Shown here in pieces: positions 1 to 7,762 of a stretch of DNA of 22,008 nucleotides. Made by a program: the position numbers and the translations under genes. Each line of letters begins with the position of its first letter. Position 1 is the stretch's first letter. The stretch comes from CAXFCD01 sp964001155 (lineage in GTDB: Bacteria; Fidelibacterota; Marinisomatia; Marinisomatales; UBA1611), in NCBI GenBank assembly GCA_964001155.1, contig CAXFCD010000242.1:1-22008 (forward strand), in the 5' to 3' direction. The notes beneath the pieces were generated by a model that saw nothing but the letters and a program-made list of their open reading frames with translations, was not told the origin of the DNA and did not search any database.

Positions 1-8
1 CTATAAGC

Positions 9-36
9 AAAAAACCCCAGATAAGTAGGGTTTTTC
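9..36 (-). terminator. Rho-independent terminator after tRNA-Ser
   Basis: On the minus strand an AAAAACCC arm and a GGGTTTTT arm flank a 10-base loop, and the second arm ends in a run of T. It lies about 14 bases past the 3' end of tRNA-Ser, where a tRNA transcript would end. The A-rich 5' arm also pairs with the U-run, so it could act from either strand, but only the minus strand has an adjacent gene. Confidence 0.75.
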
Positions 37-49
37 GACTGTAGAACTG

Positions 50-139
50 CGGAGAGGGAGGGATTCGAACCCTCGAAGAGGCTATAAACCCCTTACTCAC
101 TTAGCAGGCGAGCGCCTTCAGCCACTCGGCCACCTCTCC
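50..139 (-). tRNA. tRNA-Ser, anticodon GCU
   Basis: This is a class II tRNA for serine codons AGC and AGU. The acceptor stem GGAGAGG (133-139) pairs with CCTCTCC (51-57), with discriminator G at base 50. The D-arm reads GTGGCCGAGTGGCTGAAGGC, the anticodon loop is CTGCTAA with anticodon GCT, a long variable arm follows as expected for tRNA-Ser, and the T-arm contains GGTTCGAATCC. No CCA is encoded after the discriminator (next bases GCA), so CCA must be added enzymatically. It lies 60 bases after the dprA stop on the same strand and is followed by a terminator hairpin. It may be the last unit of the dprA transcript or have its own promoter; I saw no convincing one. Confidence 0.97.
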
Positions 140-175
140 GTAAATATTTTCTTAGAAATTCGGTCGAAAGTTACC

Positions 176-189
176 GATGAAATTTCATC
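176..189. repeat. 14-bp perfect palindrome GATGAAATTTCATC
   Basis: This perfect inverted repeat without a spacer lies in the 60-bp gap between the dprA stop and tRNA-Ser, 11 bases after the dprA stop codon. No T-run follows on either strand, so it is not a standard intrinsic terminator. Its core GAAATTTC is shared with the palindrome at 2260-2275. It may be a protein-binding site or chance. Confidence 0.5.
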
Positions 190-199
190 AACCAAACCC

Positions 200-1285
200 T
201 TATGCCCTCACAAATTGCTTTCCACCGATTTGCTGCACAGCATTCTTCAGTTCCAGCTTCAGCAAAATTTGTAATAAAGAAGTAATATTCATATCAACCG
301 AATTTGCCAACTCATCAATATGAACCGGATCCTGCCCCAGATTTTCGATAATCATGCGTTCCTGGTCTGTCAATTGAATGGAAATTGTTTTTTGTACACT
401 TTCCACAGGATGGAATAATCGTGGGTTGATCTCCCGAATGATTTCGTCTCCATGGGAAACGGGAATAGCACCATTGCGGATCAACCGATTCGCTCCTACA
501 CTTTGTTTATCCGTGATTCGACCGGGCACAGCGAAAATATCCCTGTTTTGATCCACGGCGTTTAGCGCTGTTAAAATAGCGCCGCTCCTGTCCCCTGCTT
601 CCACCACCACAGTGGCATGAGACAAACCGGAAATAATGCGGTTGCGCTGGGGAAAGTTGCCTCGGTCAGGTTTGGTGCCTAATGGAAATTCACTGATCAA
701 GGTTCCATTTTCACAAATGGCATCAGCTAATTTCCGGTTCTCGGAAGGATATAAAACATCAACACCGGAACCCAAAACAGCAATGGTTCTTCCACCACCA
801 TTCACCGTTTCTCGATGGGCGGTGGTATCAATCCCCCGGGCAAGGCCGCTGACAATTGTCATATTTTTTGAAATAAGATCAGAAACCAACCTTTGTGTGG
901 TTGTTTTTCCATAGGCTGTGAACCGCCGTGTGCCCACAATGGCAACACAATCATCTTTCGCATTTAGCGGTTGACCTTTACAGTACAAAATGACCGGCGG
1001 ACTGTAAATCTTTTTCAAAAGAAGTGGATAATTCTCATCCCAAAATGAAAGCAGGGAGATTCCATTCTTTTCCGCGTTTTCTAGTTCTTGCTCACCAAAG
1101 TCGAAATCATTGAATTTCTTGATTTGTTCCGCTGATTTTTTATCAATACCGTTCACAGAACATAATTCTTTCACTGATACTTCGAATGGATTCACCTCTG
1201 TTCCAACTTTCGATACCAAAAGTCGGATCCGCTGTTGGCCAATTTTGGGCACATTTAATAAATTGATCAGGTTAACAAGATTCAT
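200..1285 (-). CDS. dprA: DNA-processing protein DprA
   Basis: DprA (Smf) binds incoming single-stranded DNA during natural transformation and loads RecA. The 361-residue protein has an N-terminal helix-hairpin-helix/SAM-like part (about 1-60), a Rossmann-like DprA core (about 75-285) and a C-terminal winged helix (about 303-361). Core signatures are VGTRRFTAYG at 117-126, SGLARGID at 146-153, FPQRNRIISG at 211-220 and EAGDRSG at 229-235. The ATG start directly abuts the obgE stop with no gap, so the two are probably co-transcribed. Together with the comEA-like and pilus-like genes upstream on the same strand, it suggests that competence genes are grouped here. DprA also occurs in bacteria not known to be competent, so it does not prove transformability. 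Confidence 0.97.
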   Translation of the reverse strand: MNLVNLINLLNVPKIGQQRIRLLVSKVGTEVNPFEVSVKELCSVNGIDKKSAEQIKKFNDFDFGEQELENAEKNGISLLSFWDENYPLLLKKIYSPPVILYCKGQPLNAKDDCVAIVGTRRFTAYGKTTTQRLVSDLISKNMTIVSGLARGIDTTAHRETVNGGGRTIAVLGSGVDVLYPSENRKLADAICENGTLISEFPLGTKPDRGNFPQRNRIISGLSHATVVVEAGDRSGAILTALNAVDQNRDIFAVPGRITDKQSVGANRLIRNGAIPVSHGDEIIREINPRLFHPVESVQKTISIQLTDQERMIIENLGQDPVHIDELANSVDMNITSLLQILLKLELKNAVQQIGGKQFVRA

Positions 1286-2251
1286 TTATTGGATCGCCCC
1301 TGCTAAAGTTGAAATCAATTCATCAAGCCCGTCTCCCGTCACAGAGGAGATCACCAATACATCCTGATCAAATTTTCCCCATTCCGACGATAATTCATTT
1401 TCGATATCTGACTTTGTTCTGCAAATCAAAACAGGTTTTACTCGCAGATCCGGATTGAATTGCAACAGTTCATTTTCCAATGTTTTATAGGTTTGAAATG
1501 GCGTTTCGTCGATGGTGTCAATGAGATAGAGTAAAACTTTATTCCGCTCAATATGTTTTAAAAACTGATGCCCAAGTCCCTTCCCTTCACTGGCGCCTTC
1601 AATCAATCCGGGAATATCCGCCATGACAAATGACTGATACTCAGCATATTTCACAATGCCAAGTTTGGGCTCCAATGTAGTAAACGGATAATCAGCAATT
1701 TTTGGCCGGGCTGCAGAAATTCGAGATAATAATGTAGATTTCCCTGCGTTGGGCAGTCCCACCAATCCCACATCCGCCAAGACTTTCAATTCAATTTCAA
1801 ACCGTCCACTTTCACCAGGCAATCCCGGCTGTGCTTTTCGTGGAGCACGATTCGTGGCGGATTTAAAACGCATATTCCCTTTTCCGCCGTTCCCGCCATT
1901 ACAAATAATGGCTGTGTCTCCCTCTGTCACAAAATCTGCCATAATACCGTCACTATCTTTTTTACGTATCAAGGTCCCAACAGGAACTGATACAATTACA
2001 TCACTCCCGTTTTTCCCTGATTTTCGTGAACCGCCACCAGCACCGCCATCGTCAGCTTTATATTTTCTTCTATACCGAACATCCTGAAGCGTGTGCAAAT
2101 TGGCGTCAGCTTTAAAAATAATATGACCGCCGCGGCCGCCATCTCCCCCATCTGGACCGCCTTTAGGGACAAACTTTTCCCGTCGGAAATGCACAGCACC
2201 CCTGCCGCCATTACCGGCGATGAGTTCAACTTCTGTGAAATCGATAAACAT
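1286..2251 (-). CDS. obgE: GTPase ObgE/CgtA
   Basis: Obg is an essential GTPase that binds the 50S ribosomal subunit and couples its maturation to the nucleotide state of the cell. Residues 1-160 form the glycine-rich Obg fold (GGDGGRGG near 35, GNGGNGG near 118). The G domain follows: G1 GLPNAGKS at 165-172, switch TT near 191, G3 DIPG at 212-215, G4 TKSD at 279-282 in place of the usual NKxD, and G5-like SSVTGDG near 302. At 321 residues it lacks the extra C-terminal OCT domain of Firmicutes Obg, as is common in other phyla. ATG start, with no clear Shine-Dalgarno. The 57-bp gap upstream, after icd, contains a 16-bp palindrome. It is immediately followed by dprA. Confidence 0.97.
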   Translation of the reverse strand: MFIDFTEVELIAGNGGRGAVHFRREKFVPKGGPDGGDGGRGGHIIFKADANLHTLQDVRYRRKYKADDGGAGGGSRKSGKNGSDVIVSVPVGTLIRKKDSDGIMADFVTEGDTAIICNGGNGGKGNMRFKSATNRAPRKAQPGLPGESGRFEIELKVLADVGLVGLPNAGKSTLLSRISAARPKIADYPFTTLEPKLGIVKYAEYQSFVMADIPGLIEGASEGKGLGHQFLKHIERNKVLLYLIDTIDETPFQTYKTLENELLQFNPDLRVKPVLICRTKSDIENELSSEWGKFDQDVLVISSVTGDGLDELISTLAGAIQ

Positions 2252-2259
2252 AATTCTTT

Positions 2260-2275
2260 AGGCGAAATTTCGCCT
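2260..2275. repeat. 16-bp perfect palindrome AGGCGAAATTTCGCCT
   Basis: This perfect spacer-free palindrome lies between icd and obgE. It ends 8 bases upstream of the obgE ATG and starts 33 bases after the icd stop. Its core GAAATTTC matches the palindrome at 176-189. The position so close to the obgE start could suit an operator or a translation-blocking hairpin. No T-run follows, so a terminator is unlikely. Confidence 0.55.
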
Positions 2276-2308
2276 CGAAGTTAAAAAGGAATTTATAGAG
2301 AAAAGTCG

Positions 2309-3535
2309 TTAAGACATGTTGGCGACAATTTCGTCACCAAATTCGGAGCATTTTAATTTGGTTGCTCCATCCATGAGTCTGTGGAAATCGTAGGTCACAC
2401 GTTTTTGGCCAATGGCACCTTCAATCCCTTTTACAATTAAATCGGCTGCTTCCTGCCAACCCATATATTCTAACATCATCACACCTGACAAAATCACCGA
2501 ACTGGGATTCACTTGATCCTTCCCTGCATATTTCGGGGCTGTACCGTGTGTGGCTTCAAAAATGGCATGTCCACTTGTATAATTGATATTTGCACCCGGT
2601 GCGATACCGATTCCGCCCACGATGGCAGCCAAAGCATCAGACACGTAATCGCCATTTAAATTTAACGTAGCGATCACATCGTATTCTGCTGGGCGTAATA
2701 AAATTTGTTGGAGAAATGCATCAGCAATGACGTCTTTCACAATGATTTCTTTGCCGTCATGATGGATCACTTGCCAGGGGCCGCCATCCAGGTCTTCCGC
2801 GCCATAATCTTCTTTGGCAATCTCATATCCCCAATCACGAAAAGCACCTTCAGTGAATTTCATAATGTTCCCTTTATGGACAAATGTGACTGACTCTCTT
2901 CCTTGAGAAATCGCATAATCAATGGCTGCCCGAACGAGCCTTCCCGTCCCTTCTAAAGAAACAGGTTTTACGCCCAAACTGGCTGTATTTGGAAATCGGA
3001 TATTGGTTACGCCCATTTCATTTTGTAAAAATGATTTCACTTTCTCAACATCTTCAGACCCATGCATCCACTCGATGCCGGCATAAATATCTTCAGTATT
3101 TTCACGAAAAATAACCATATCCACCAAACTAGGCTCTTTTACCGGAGAAGGTACACCTTCAAACCACCGCACGGGACGAACACAAGCATACAAATCCAGC
3201 TTTTGTCGTAGGGCTACATTTAAGGAACGAATACCACCACCAACCGGTGTTGTCAATGGTCCTTTGATTGCAACCAAATGCTCTTTAATTGAATCCAATG
3301 TTTGTTGTGGCAGCCATTCCCCTGTTTCATTAAATGCCTTTTCGCCGGCTAATACTTCTAACCATTCAATTTTTCGTTCACCATGATAAGCCTTCTCAAC
3401 AGCATTGTTGAACACATTTACTGAAGCATTCCAAATATCGGGGCCAATTCCATCCCCTTCTATAAATGGGATGACAGGATTATCCGGTACATTCAGGCAT
3501 CCATTTTCCATATTCATCTTTTGTCCGTTGCTCAT
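2309..3535 (-). CDS. icd: NADP-dependent isocitrate dehydrogenase
   Basis: This TCA-cycle enzyme oxidatively decarboxylates isocitrate to 2-oxoglutarate. The 408-residue sequence aligns by eye with E. coli Icd at a constant offset of 9 residues. The substrate loop GGGIRSLNVALR is at 99-110, with S104 matching the regulatory E. coli Ser113. IFRENTEDIYAG is near 142-153, and the NADP determinants K335 and Y336 (in HGTAPKYAG), Y382 and R386 match E. coli K344, Y345, Y391 and R395. NADP specificity is therefore well supported. No AceK kinase gene is present in the window to say whether S104 is used. The ATG overlaps the stop of the zinc-ribbon gene by 4 bp (ATGA), which suggests translational coupling. 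Obg follows after 57 bp. Confidence 0.97.
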   Translation of the reverse strand: MSNGQKMNMENGCLNVPDNPVIPFIEGDGIGPDIWNASVNVFNNAVEKAYHGERKIEWLEVLAGEKAFNETGEWLPQQTLDSIKEHLVAIKGPLTTPVGGGIRSLNVALRQKLDLYACVRPVRWFEGVPSPVKEPSLVDMVIFRENTEDIYAGIEWMHGSEDVEKVKSFLQNEMGVTNIRFPNTASLGVKPVSLEGTGRLVRAAIDYAISQGRESVTFVHKGNIMKFTEGAFRDWGYEIAKEDYGAEDLDGGPWQVIHHDGKEIIVKDVIADAFLQQILLRPAEYDVIATLNLNGDYVSDALAAIVGGIGIAPGANINYTSGHAIFEATHGTAPKYAGKDQVNPSSVILSGVMMLEYMGWQEAADLIVKGIEGAIGQKRVTYDFHRLMDGATKLKCSEFGDEIVANMS

Positions 3536-3813
3536 ACTGTTGGTTCCTTTGTTTTCTTTTTAGGTTCAGTTTTTGGTTTTTCGGCTGATTTGGTTTTGTT
3601 CGCTGTTTCGGTCGAATTTCCATTTTTCTTATAATCAGTCAGATAAAATCCTGATCCTTTGAAAATAAGGCCTGATCCCCCACTTACAACTCGTTTTACA
3701 TTGCAGGTATCCCATTCACAGTTTGGTTTCTGCGTTAATGGGTCAGAGGCCATGGATTGAAAATGTTCAAATCTCTCCCCGCATTCTGAGCAAATGTAAT
3801 CGTAGGTAGGCAT
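3532..3813 (-). CDS. FmdB-type zinc-ribbon protein
   Basis: This 93-residue protein starts MPTYDYICSECG, the hallmark of the FmdB/CxxC_CxxC_SSSS zinc-ribbon family. Likely zinc ligands are C8 and C11 plus C32 and C37; the second pair is spaced CxxxxC here, not CxxC. The conserved GSGFY segment follows at 53-57. The tail from about residue 64 is Lys/Glu/Thr/Pro-rich and probably disordered. The family is widespread and small, and its biochemical role is poorly defined; regulatory or nucleic-acid-linked roles have been proposed. It overlaps icd by 4 bp and lies 47 bp after coaD, a gap that contains only an A/T-rich 6-1-6 inverted repeat (TTTTACAGTAAAA, 3824-3836). Confidence 0.85.
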   Translation of the reverse strand: MPTYDYICSECGERFEHFQSMASDPLTQKPNCEWDTCNVKRVVSGGSGLIFKGSGFYLTDYKKNGNSTETANKTKSAEKPKTEPKKKTKEPTV

Positions 3814-3860
3814 AAAAATAAAATTTTACAGTAAAAATCAGTCGGTGAATTTAAAAAAAA

Positions 3861-4340
3861 TTACCGGGAGTATTTAGACAATAATGCTTCTTTTACACAA
3901 GAAGGGACAAAAGCGGATACATCACCTCCGTTTCTAATGACATCCTTCACTACTGTAGAATTCAAATGAATATATTTCTCATCCGGCATCATAAATAAAG
4001 ATGCAATTTCAGAGTTTAAGTGGAAATTCATCATAGCCATCTGGAACTCAAATTCAAAATCGCTCACATGGCGCAACCCCCGGATGATGGCAATGGCATC
4101 AGATTTTTTGGCATAATCCACAACCAGTCCTGTAAATTGGCTGACCTTGATATTATCAATTTGAGCAGTTGATTCTTTGATCATTTCAAATCTTTCATCA
4201 GCAGAGAATAGTGGTTTTTTTTCCACATTTACCGCAACAACAAATTCAAGTTCATCAAAAAGTTTTGCTGCTCTTGTGGCAATGTCAATATGCCCATTGT
4301 GGATAGGGTCAAATGTTCCGGGATAAATAATTTTTCTCAT
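3861..4340 (-). CDS. coaD: Pantetheine-phosphate adenylyltransferase (CoaD)
   Basis: CoaD catalyses the penultimate step of coenzyme A synthesis, joining 4'-phosphopantetheine and ATP to give dephospho-CoA. The 159-residue protein has the nucleotidyltransferase signature PGTFDPIHNGH, with the HNGH at 14-17. The phosphopantetheine/ATP segment IIRGLR is at 85-90 followed by DFEFEFQMA, and a C-terminal NSTVVKDV motif near 127 stands in for the usual SSTxVK/RE. Length is normal for CoaD. The ATG overlaps the rsmD stop by 4 bp; an rsmD-coaD pair is a common arrangement in bacteria and supports both calls. Confidence 0.97.
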   Translation of the reverse strand: MRKIIYPGTFDPIHNGHIDIATRAAKLFDELEFVVAVNVEKKPLFSADERFEMIKESTAQIDNIKVSQFTGLVVDYAKKSDAIAIIRGLRHVSDFEFEFQMAMMNFHLNSEIASLFMMPDEKYIHLNSTVVKDVIRNGGDVSAFVPSCVKEALLSKYSR

Positions 4341-4846
4341 TTGTTTGTCCAGGTCAGAATTCTTGTATCGCCATAATCAGATGCATCAGCGTCCAAAAAC
4401 GGTTCTTGTCCTTTTTCGCATTCTAAAATGAATTTACCGTTTTTATTTAAAAGTTCAAGAATGATTTCTGTCATGGATTTTACATTATATTTTCTATAAG
4501 GTGGATCTGCAAAAATCAAGTCAAACCGATCGGATCCTTTTAGAAATGAAAAAACATCCTGCCTTTTGAATTGAAAGTCATTCTCGGTGAATTTTTTGGA
4601 ATTTTCTTGAATATGGGCTAAGGCATTTCCATGTTTTTCCACAAAGGTCACAGAATACGCACCACGGCTGGCTGATTCAAACCCCATGATGCCTGAACCC
4701 GAAAATAGATCTAATACTGTTTCAAATTCAAATGGTGTCAATTTGTCGAAAATACTTTTTCTGACTCGGGATTTAGTCGGGCGGTAAGGCAACTTTGAAC
4801 TTGTCTTGATGCTCAGCCCTTTATAGCGCCCCGCCAGGATTTGCAT
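4337..4846 (-). CDS. rsmD: 16S rRNA (guanine-N2)-methyltransferase RsmD
   Basis: RsmD methylates G966 (E. coli numbering) of 16S rRNA, using S-adenosylmethionine, during 30S assembly. The 169-residue protein begins with the typical LAGRYKG and RPTKSRVRKSIFD segments. It has the SAM-binding DLFSGSG at 46-52 and the catalytic DPPY at 114-117, in the usual order and spacing. The ATG directly abuts the stop of the preceding PilM-like gene, and the 3' end overlaps coaD by 4 bp, so it is part of one transcript. Nothing is missing compared with family members. Confidence 0.95.
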   Translation of the reverse strand: MQILAGRYKGLSIKTSSKLPYRPTKSRVRKSIFDKLTPFEFETVLDLFSGSGIMGFESASRGAYSVTFVEKHGNALAHIQENSKKFTENDFQFKRQDVFSFLKGSDRFDLIFADPPYRKYNVKSMTEIILELLNKNGKFILECEKGQEPFLDADASDYGDTRILTWTNK

Positions 4847-6562
4847 TTAATCTTCCAAAATAGAAACGTAAAAACCGGCCCGTGGTTTAGGATGATCTGA
4901 TTCATTAAACAGGACAAATTTTCGTAATAGAACATCATCCCCCACATTGGATATGATTGCGCTTGCTTGTAAGATATCTGCCTTGGTTTTTACCCAAATC
5001 AGTAATGGGCCGTAAATTTGATTCTCGGTGAAAACTTGTTCAAAATATTTTAAGGAATAATCAGTCAAGAGTGTATCCAATTGAATCATCAGGTCCATTT
5101 TTGATAATTCACCGGCAGCAAGAGTTCCAGTATGAGGTCCAAAATCAAAACTGTAATACCAAAGAAAAACCGTACTATCCTGTCCAGTTGCTTCCACGGA
5201 AAATGAAGTTGGATCCATACCCAATATATTTTCTACATTGGGGTTGGTGCCACTCATGTATTCTAGGCTGATGAAAGATTTGGTAATTGTCATTGAATTA
5301 TAACGATCCAAATCGGTCTGGGTCAATAAAGTCAATAATGCAGATGAAATCGCTTTAGATTGTCTCCGAAGGTTAACAGATGGTTTTTGATTGGTGAATG
5401 AACTGGATTCTTCTTTTTCAACGCCGGATCGTTCTATCGAAAATGTTTTACCTATCCCGAAGACCGGTTTATTGAGTTCTCCCTGTAATTGTAAATAATT
5501 AAAACCAATAAATGATCCAACAATCAAGAGCAAGGCCAAAATATATCCGGTGGCAGTCTTTTCATCTTCAATTTCATCTTCAATTGTTTCTGGCTCTATT
5601 TCATCAAATTCGTCGAGAGTTTCCTGTATGTCTTCGGATTGAATCGCCGAGGTGAAAAAGAAGTCTGTAATTCCGGGTTCATTAAAAAAATTGAAAGAAT
5701 AAGCCAAAGAATTGCTGTGTATCATCTGTGTCAGAATATTCGCTTCATAGTGGGGAATACCTGATACAGATTGGTCATCTATTTCAATGCCGTCAAAGGG
5801 TGTGCAAATTCTTAAATCGGATGTCTCCCATGCAGCACTGGCTTGGCGTCCTAACTTTTGGGGGCAAAAAACAGGAATATCATCCAAGTCAGACTGTTCT
5901 AAGCCCAAAGATGCCAAGGTGATATCTTCTTTTTTATCGGATGTAGCAATCACTTTTGGCACACCGCCGGTGAAGGCCACAATTCCTATCCCAAAACGGT
6001 TGTTTTGGACTTTCATGAAAGCATAGCGATTCCCTTTGCGCTGAATCAATGCAGCCTCCGACATGCCAGAGCCATCAAGAAATAGTGAACTGCCGGGCCC
6101 CATCCAAAATGGAGTTCCTCCCAATTCAGTAATAGAAAGTTGGATTGTTTGTATGAGGGACTTGGGAACTGTACAAATATGAACATTGGATTCGTCCGGC
6201 AAATAAACTTGTCCAAAAAGAGATAAGTTTTGCGAATCATTCCGTCCTTTTTGAGCCTCTAACCAATGGATATAATCAAGACTGTCTTCTCTGGATAGAT
6301 CATCTTCAGCCTCAACAGTTGAGTGATTTATAAATTCATCAGGCAAAGCCACCGCAACATCCCGGCCATCAAATGGACTTTTCTCCTTGGCTTGCCGCAG
6401 GGCTGATGCCAAAACAGAATTCAATTCTGCTTCATCGTACAAAATACCGCTTAATGCTTCGGTAAATGGGATGCGAACAATGGTTTTTAGGCGAGGTTGA
6501 TCACCATCCTTTTCCCAGGCACCACATAGGAGAAATGAATCAGAAATAACTAAGCCAACCAT
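4847..6562 (-). CDS. PilM/GspL-like bitopic membrane protein
   Basis: This 571-residue protein has three parts. Residues 1-300 resemble a PilM/GspL actin-like (ASKHA) domain: an opening VGLVISDSF strand, RDVAVALPDEF at 67-77, then an acidic/hydrophobic SLDYIHWLEAQ helix comparable to the PilM segment that ends in WEAEQ. The phosphate-binding motifs look degenerate, so ATP binding is doubtful. An acidic linker (about 309-336) leads to one membrane span (about 338-358). The remaining roughly 210 residues would be periplasmic and may hold ferredoxin-like modules such as those of PilN/PilO or the GspL C-terminus. The overall plan is that of GspL, or of fused PilM plus PilN. Its neighbours are a pilin-like protein and a ComEA-like protein, which supports a role in a pilus or DNA-uptake platform. 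Family assignment is by eye only. ATG start, 15 bp after the upstream gene, abutting rsmD. Confidence 0.6.
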   Translation of the reverse strand: MVGLVISDSFLLCGAWEKDGDQPRLKTIVRIPFTEALSGILYDEAELNSVLASALRQAKEKSPFDGRDVAVALPDEFINHSTVEAEDDLSREDSLDYIHWLEAQKGRNDSQNLSLFGQVYLPDESNVHICTVPKSLIQTIQLSITELGGTPFWMGPGSSLFLDGSGMSEAALIQRKGNRYAFMKVQNNRFGIGIVAFTGGVPKVIATSDKKEDITLASLGLEQSDLDDIPVFCPQKLGRQASAAWETSDLRICTPFDGIEIDDQSVSGIPHYEANILTQMIHSNSLAYSFNFFNEPGITDFFFTSAIQSEDIQETLDEFDEIEPETIEDEIEDEKTATGYILALLLIVGSFIGFNYLQLQGELNKPVFGIGKTFSIERSGVEKEESSSFTNQKPSVNLRRQSKAISSALLTLLTQTDLDRYNSMTITKSFISLEYMSGTNPNVENILGMDPTSFSVEATGQDSTVFLWYYSFDFGPHTGTLAAGELSKMDLMIQLDTLLTDYSLKYFEQVFTENQIYGPLLIWVKTKADILQASAIISNVGDDVLLRKFVLFNESDHPKPRAGFYVSILED

Positions 6563-6577
6563 AAGAGCTCAGTATGC

Positions 6578-7324
6578 TTATTCCCAGCTTTTATGGCCGT
6601 CTTTGATAATACCGTGGCTATTTGCCTTAAAGGAAAATAATAAATAACGTGGTTCTTTGATAGTTTCCTCGATGGGACTGGCCACTATCAAACTTGTGCC
6701 GGTTTCATCGATTTCCATCTGGTAAGGTTTGTTGGTCAACGGGCAAAAATACGTAGAGGAATCGGGTAAATAGGTTTTATAATATTCTACAGCTTCAACA
6801 CGTGCCATAGGTTCTTCTTTAACAACACTGATAAAATTTTCGTCAGCTTTATAGCCTTCCAAATCTTTTTTCCGAATAAATGACGTATCATTTCTTCCTA
6901 AGTCTTCAGCATACAAAACAATTTGAACGGTTGTATCTAAAACGGTATCTCGGCGAAAACTTTTCAGCCCAAAAGTGGTGTCATATTCAAATCCAAATGA
7001 TTCACCCACATCCACGGAAAATGCTTTCCCTTCCAGGGAAATCTCCTGTTCCCCAATAAACAAGGAATCCGCCACCGCCGAGTCTCGAGTGGCATTCACC
7101 AAATTCATTGCTTCTAAAAAATTGGGATTGTATTCACCTGTCAATGTGGAATAAAAAACTTCAATATCGTAAAGATTTTGCATTCGGTAGCGACTTTCTT
7201 TTTTGAAATAAGATTCCTCCTCCCAAATTGCCACAGGTACATAAATGACAATAATTAAAAAGAACATTGCCAGGATAATTGCAATTTCAAGTAAATCAGT
7301 TTTATTCTGCTGGGATAAATTCAT
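6578..7324 (-). CDS. Pilin-like membrane-anchored protein, unknown function
   Basis: I do not recognise a named family for this 248-residue protein. It has one N-terminal hydrophobic helix (about 11-34) ending in VPVAIW, followed by a charged amphipathic helix (SYFKKESRYRMQNLYDIEVFYS) and a TGEYN turn. This resembles the N-terminal half of type IV pilins and pseudopilins. A Glu at residue 13 would be the +5 Glu if cleavage occurred after K8, but the Gly at -1 that prepilin peptidase needs is absent. The rest would be extracytoplasmic and beta-rich, with a CPLTNKPYQ stretch at 194-202 like the CP..G..Y motifs of some pilin-like proteins. It sits 9 bp after the comEA-like gene and 15 bp before the PilM/GspL-like gene. 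It could equally be a PilO-like or simple bitopic protein. Confidence 0.5.
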   Translation of the reverse strand: MNLSQQNKTDLLEIAIILAMFFLIIVIYVPVAIWEEESYFKKESRYRMQNLYDIEVFYSTLTGEYNPNFLEAMNLVNATRDSAVADSLFIGEQEISLEGKAFSVDVGESFGFEYDTTFGLKSFRRDTVLDTTVQIVLYAEDLGRNDTSFIRKKDLEGYKADENFISVVKEEPMARVEAVEYYKTYLPDSSTYFCPLTNKPYQMEIDETGTSLIVASPIEETIKEPRYLLFSFKANSHGIIKDGHKSWE

Positions 7325-7333
7325 TGTATCTAA

Positions 7334-7762
7334 TTATAACGAGATTTGTGGTTTCAACTTTTCAAGTGTCTTTGGGCCAATGCCCTTGACTTTTAAAAGA
7401 TCATCTGCCGAATTGAATGGACCGAAATCATCGCGAAATCGGATGATCCGTTCCGCCGTGACGACTCCAATCTTCGGAAGTTTTATCAAATCCTGCTTTT
7501 CGGCAGTATTGATATTAATGATTTCTGTTCTGGGTTGATAATCCTTTTCTGTAGGTGTTCCCGGTGAATCCTTGCTCTTTTTTTCATTATCTCCATAGGC
7601 CAAATCAGCAGCATTTTTGAATGCATCTTTCTCAGCCAACGTAATCGGTTGATATTCATCATAGAGTGTTTGTTGTTTATACAGTTTGATTCCGTAACCG
7701 ATCACCAAGGTAGAAATCAGAAATATAATGACCTGTTTCTCATGTTGAGTGAAAAGGGTCAT
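7334..7762 (-). CDS. ComEA-like helix-hairpin-helix DNA-binding protein
   Basis: ComEA proteins bind double-stranded DNA outside the inner membrane and pull it in during transformation. The 142-residue protein has an N-terminal membrane anchor (about 10-27), a low-complexity linker (about 55-78), and a C-terminal tandem helix-hairpin-helix. This region opens with ININTA at 82-87, has the first hairpin LPKIGVVTAERIIRFR at 95-110 and the second VKGIGPKTLEKL at 125-136. Anchor plus linker plus C-terminal HhH is the architecture of ComEA; stand-alone HhH proteins lack the anchor. The ATG overlaps the dnaJ stop by one base. The two genes after it encode pilin-like and PilM/GspL-like proteins. Confidence 0.82.
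   Translation of the reverse strand: MTLFTQHEKQVIIFLISTLVIGYGIKLYKQQTLYDEYQPITLAEKDAFKNAADLAYGDNEKKSKDSPGTPTEKDYQPRTEIININTAEKQDLIKLPKIGVVTAERIIRFRDDFGPFNSADDLLKVKGIGPKTLEKLKPQISL

Noticed and set aside
1749..2087. Open frame of 112 codons on the plus strand opposite obgE
   Set aside because: It is antisense to the glycine-rich, G/C-biased Obg domain, whose composition removes stop codons; the translation is Pro/Phe-rich with no recognisable motif.
3824..3836. TTTTACAGTAAAA inverted repeat between coaD and the zinc-ribbon gene
   Set aside because: Short, A/T-rich and within an A/T-rich gap, so likely chance; mentioned only in the zinc-ribbon gene entry.
5560..5640. Short direct repeats rich in TCTTCAATT
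   Set aside because: They encode the acidic Asp/Glu/Ile linker of the PilM/GspL-like protein, which explains them as codon repetition.
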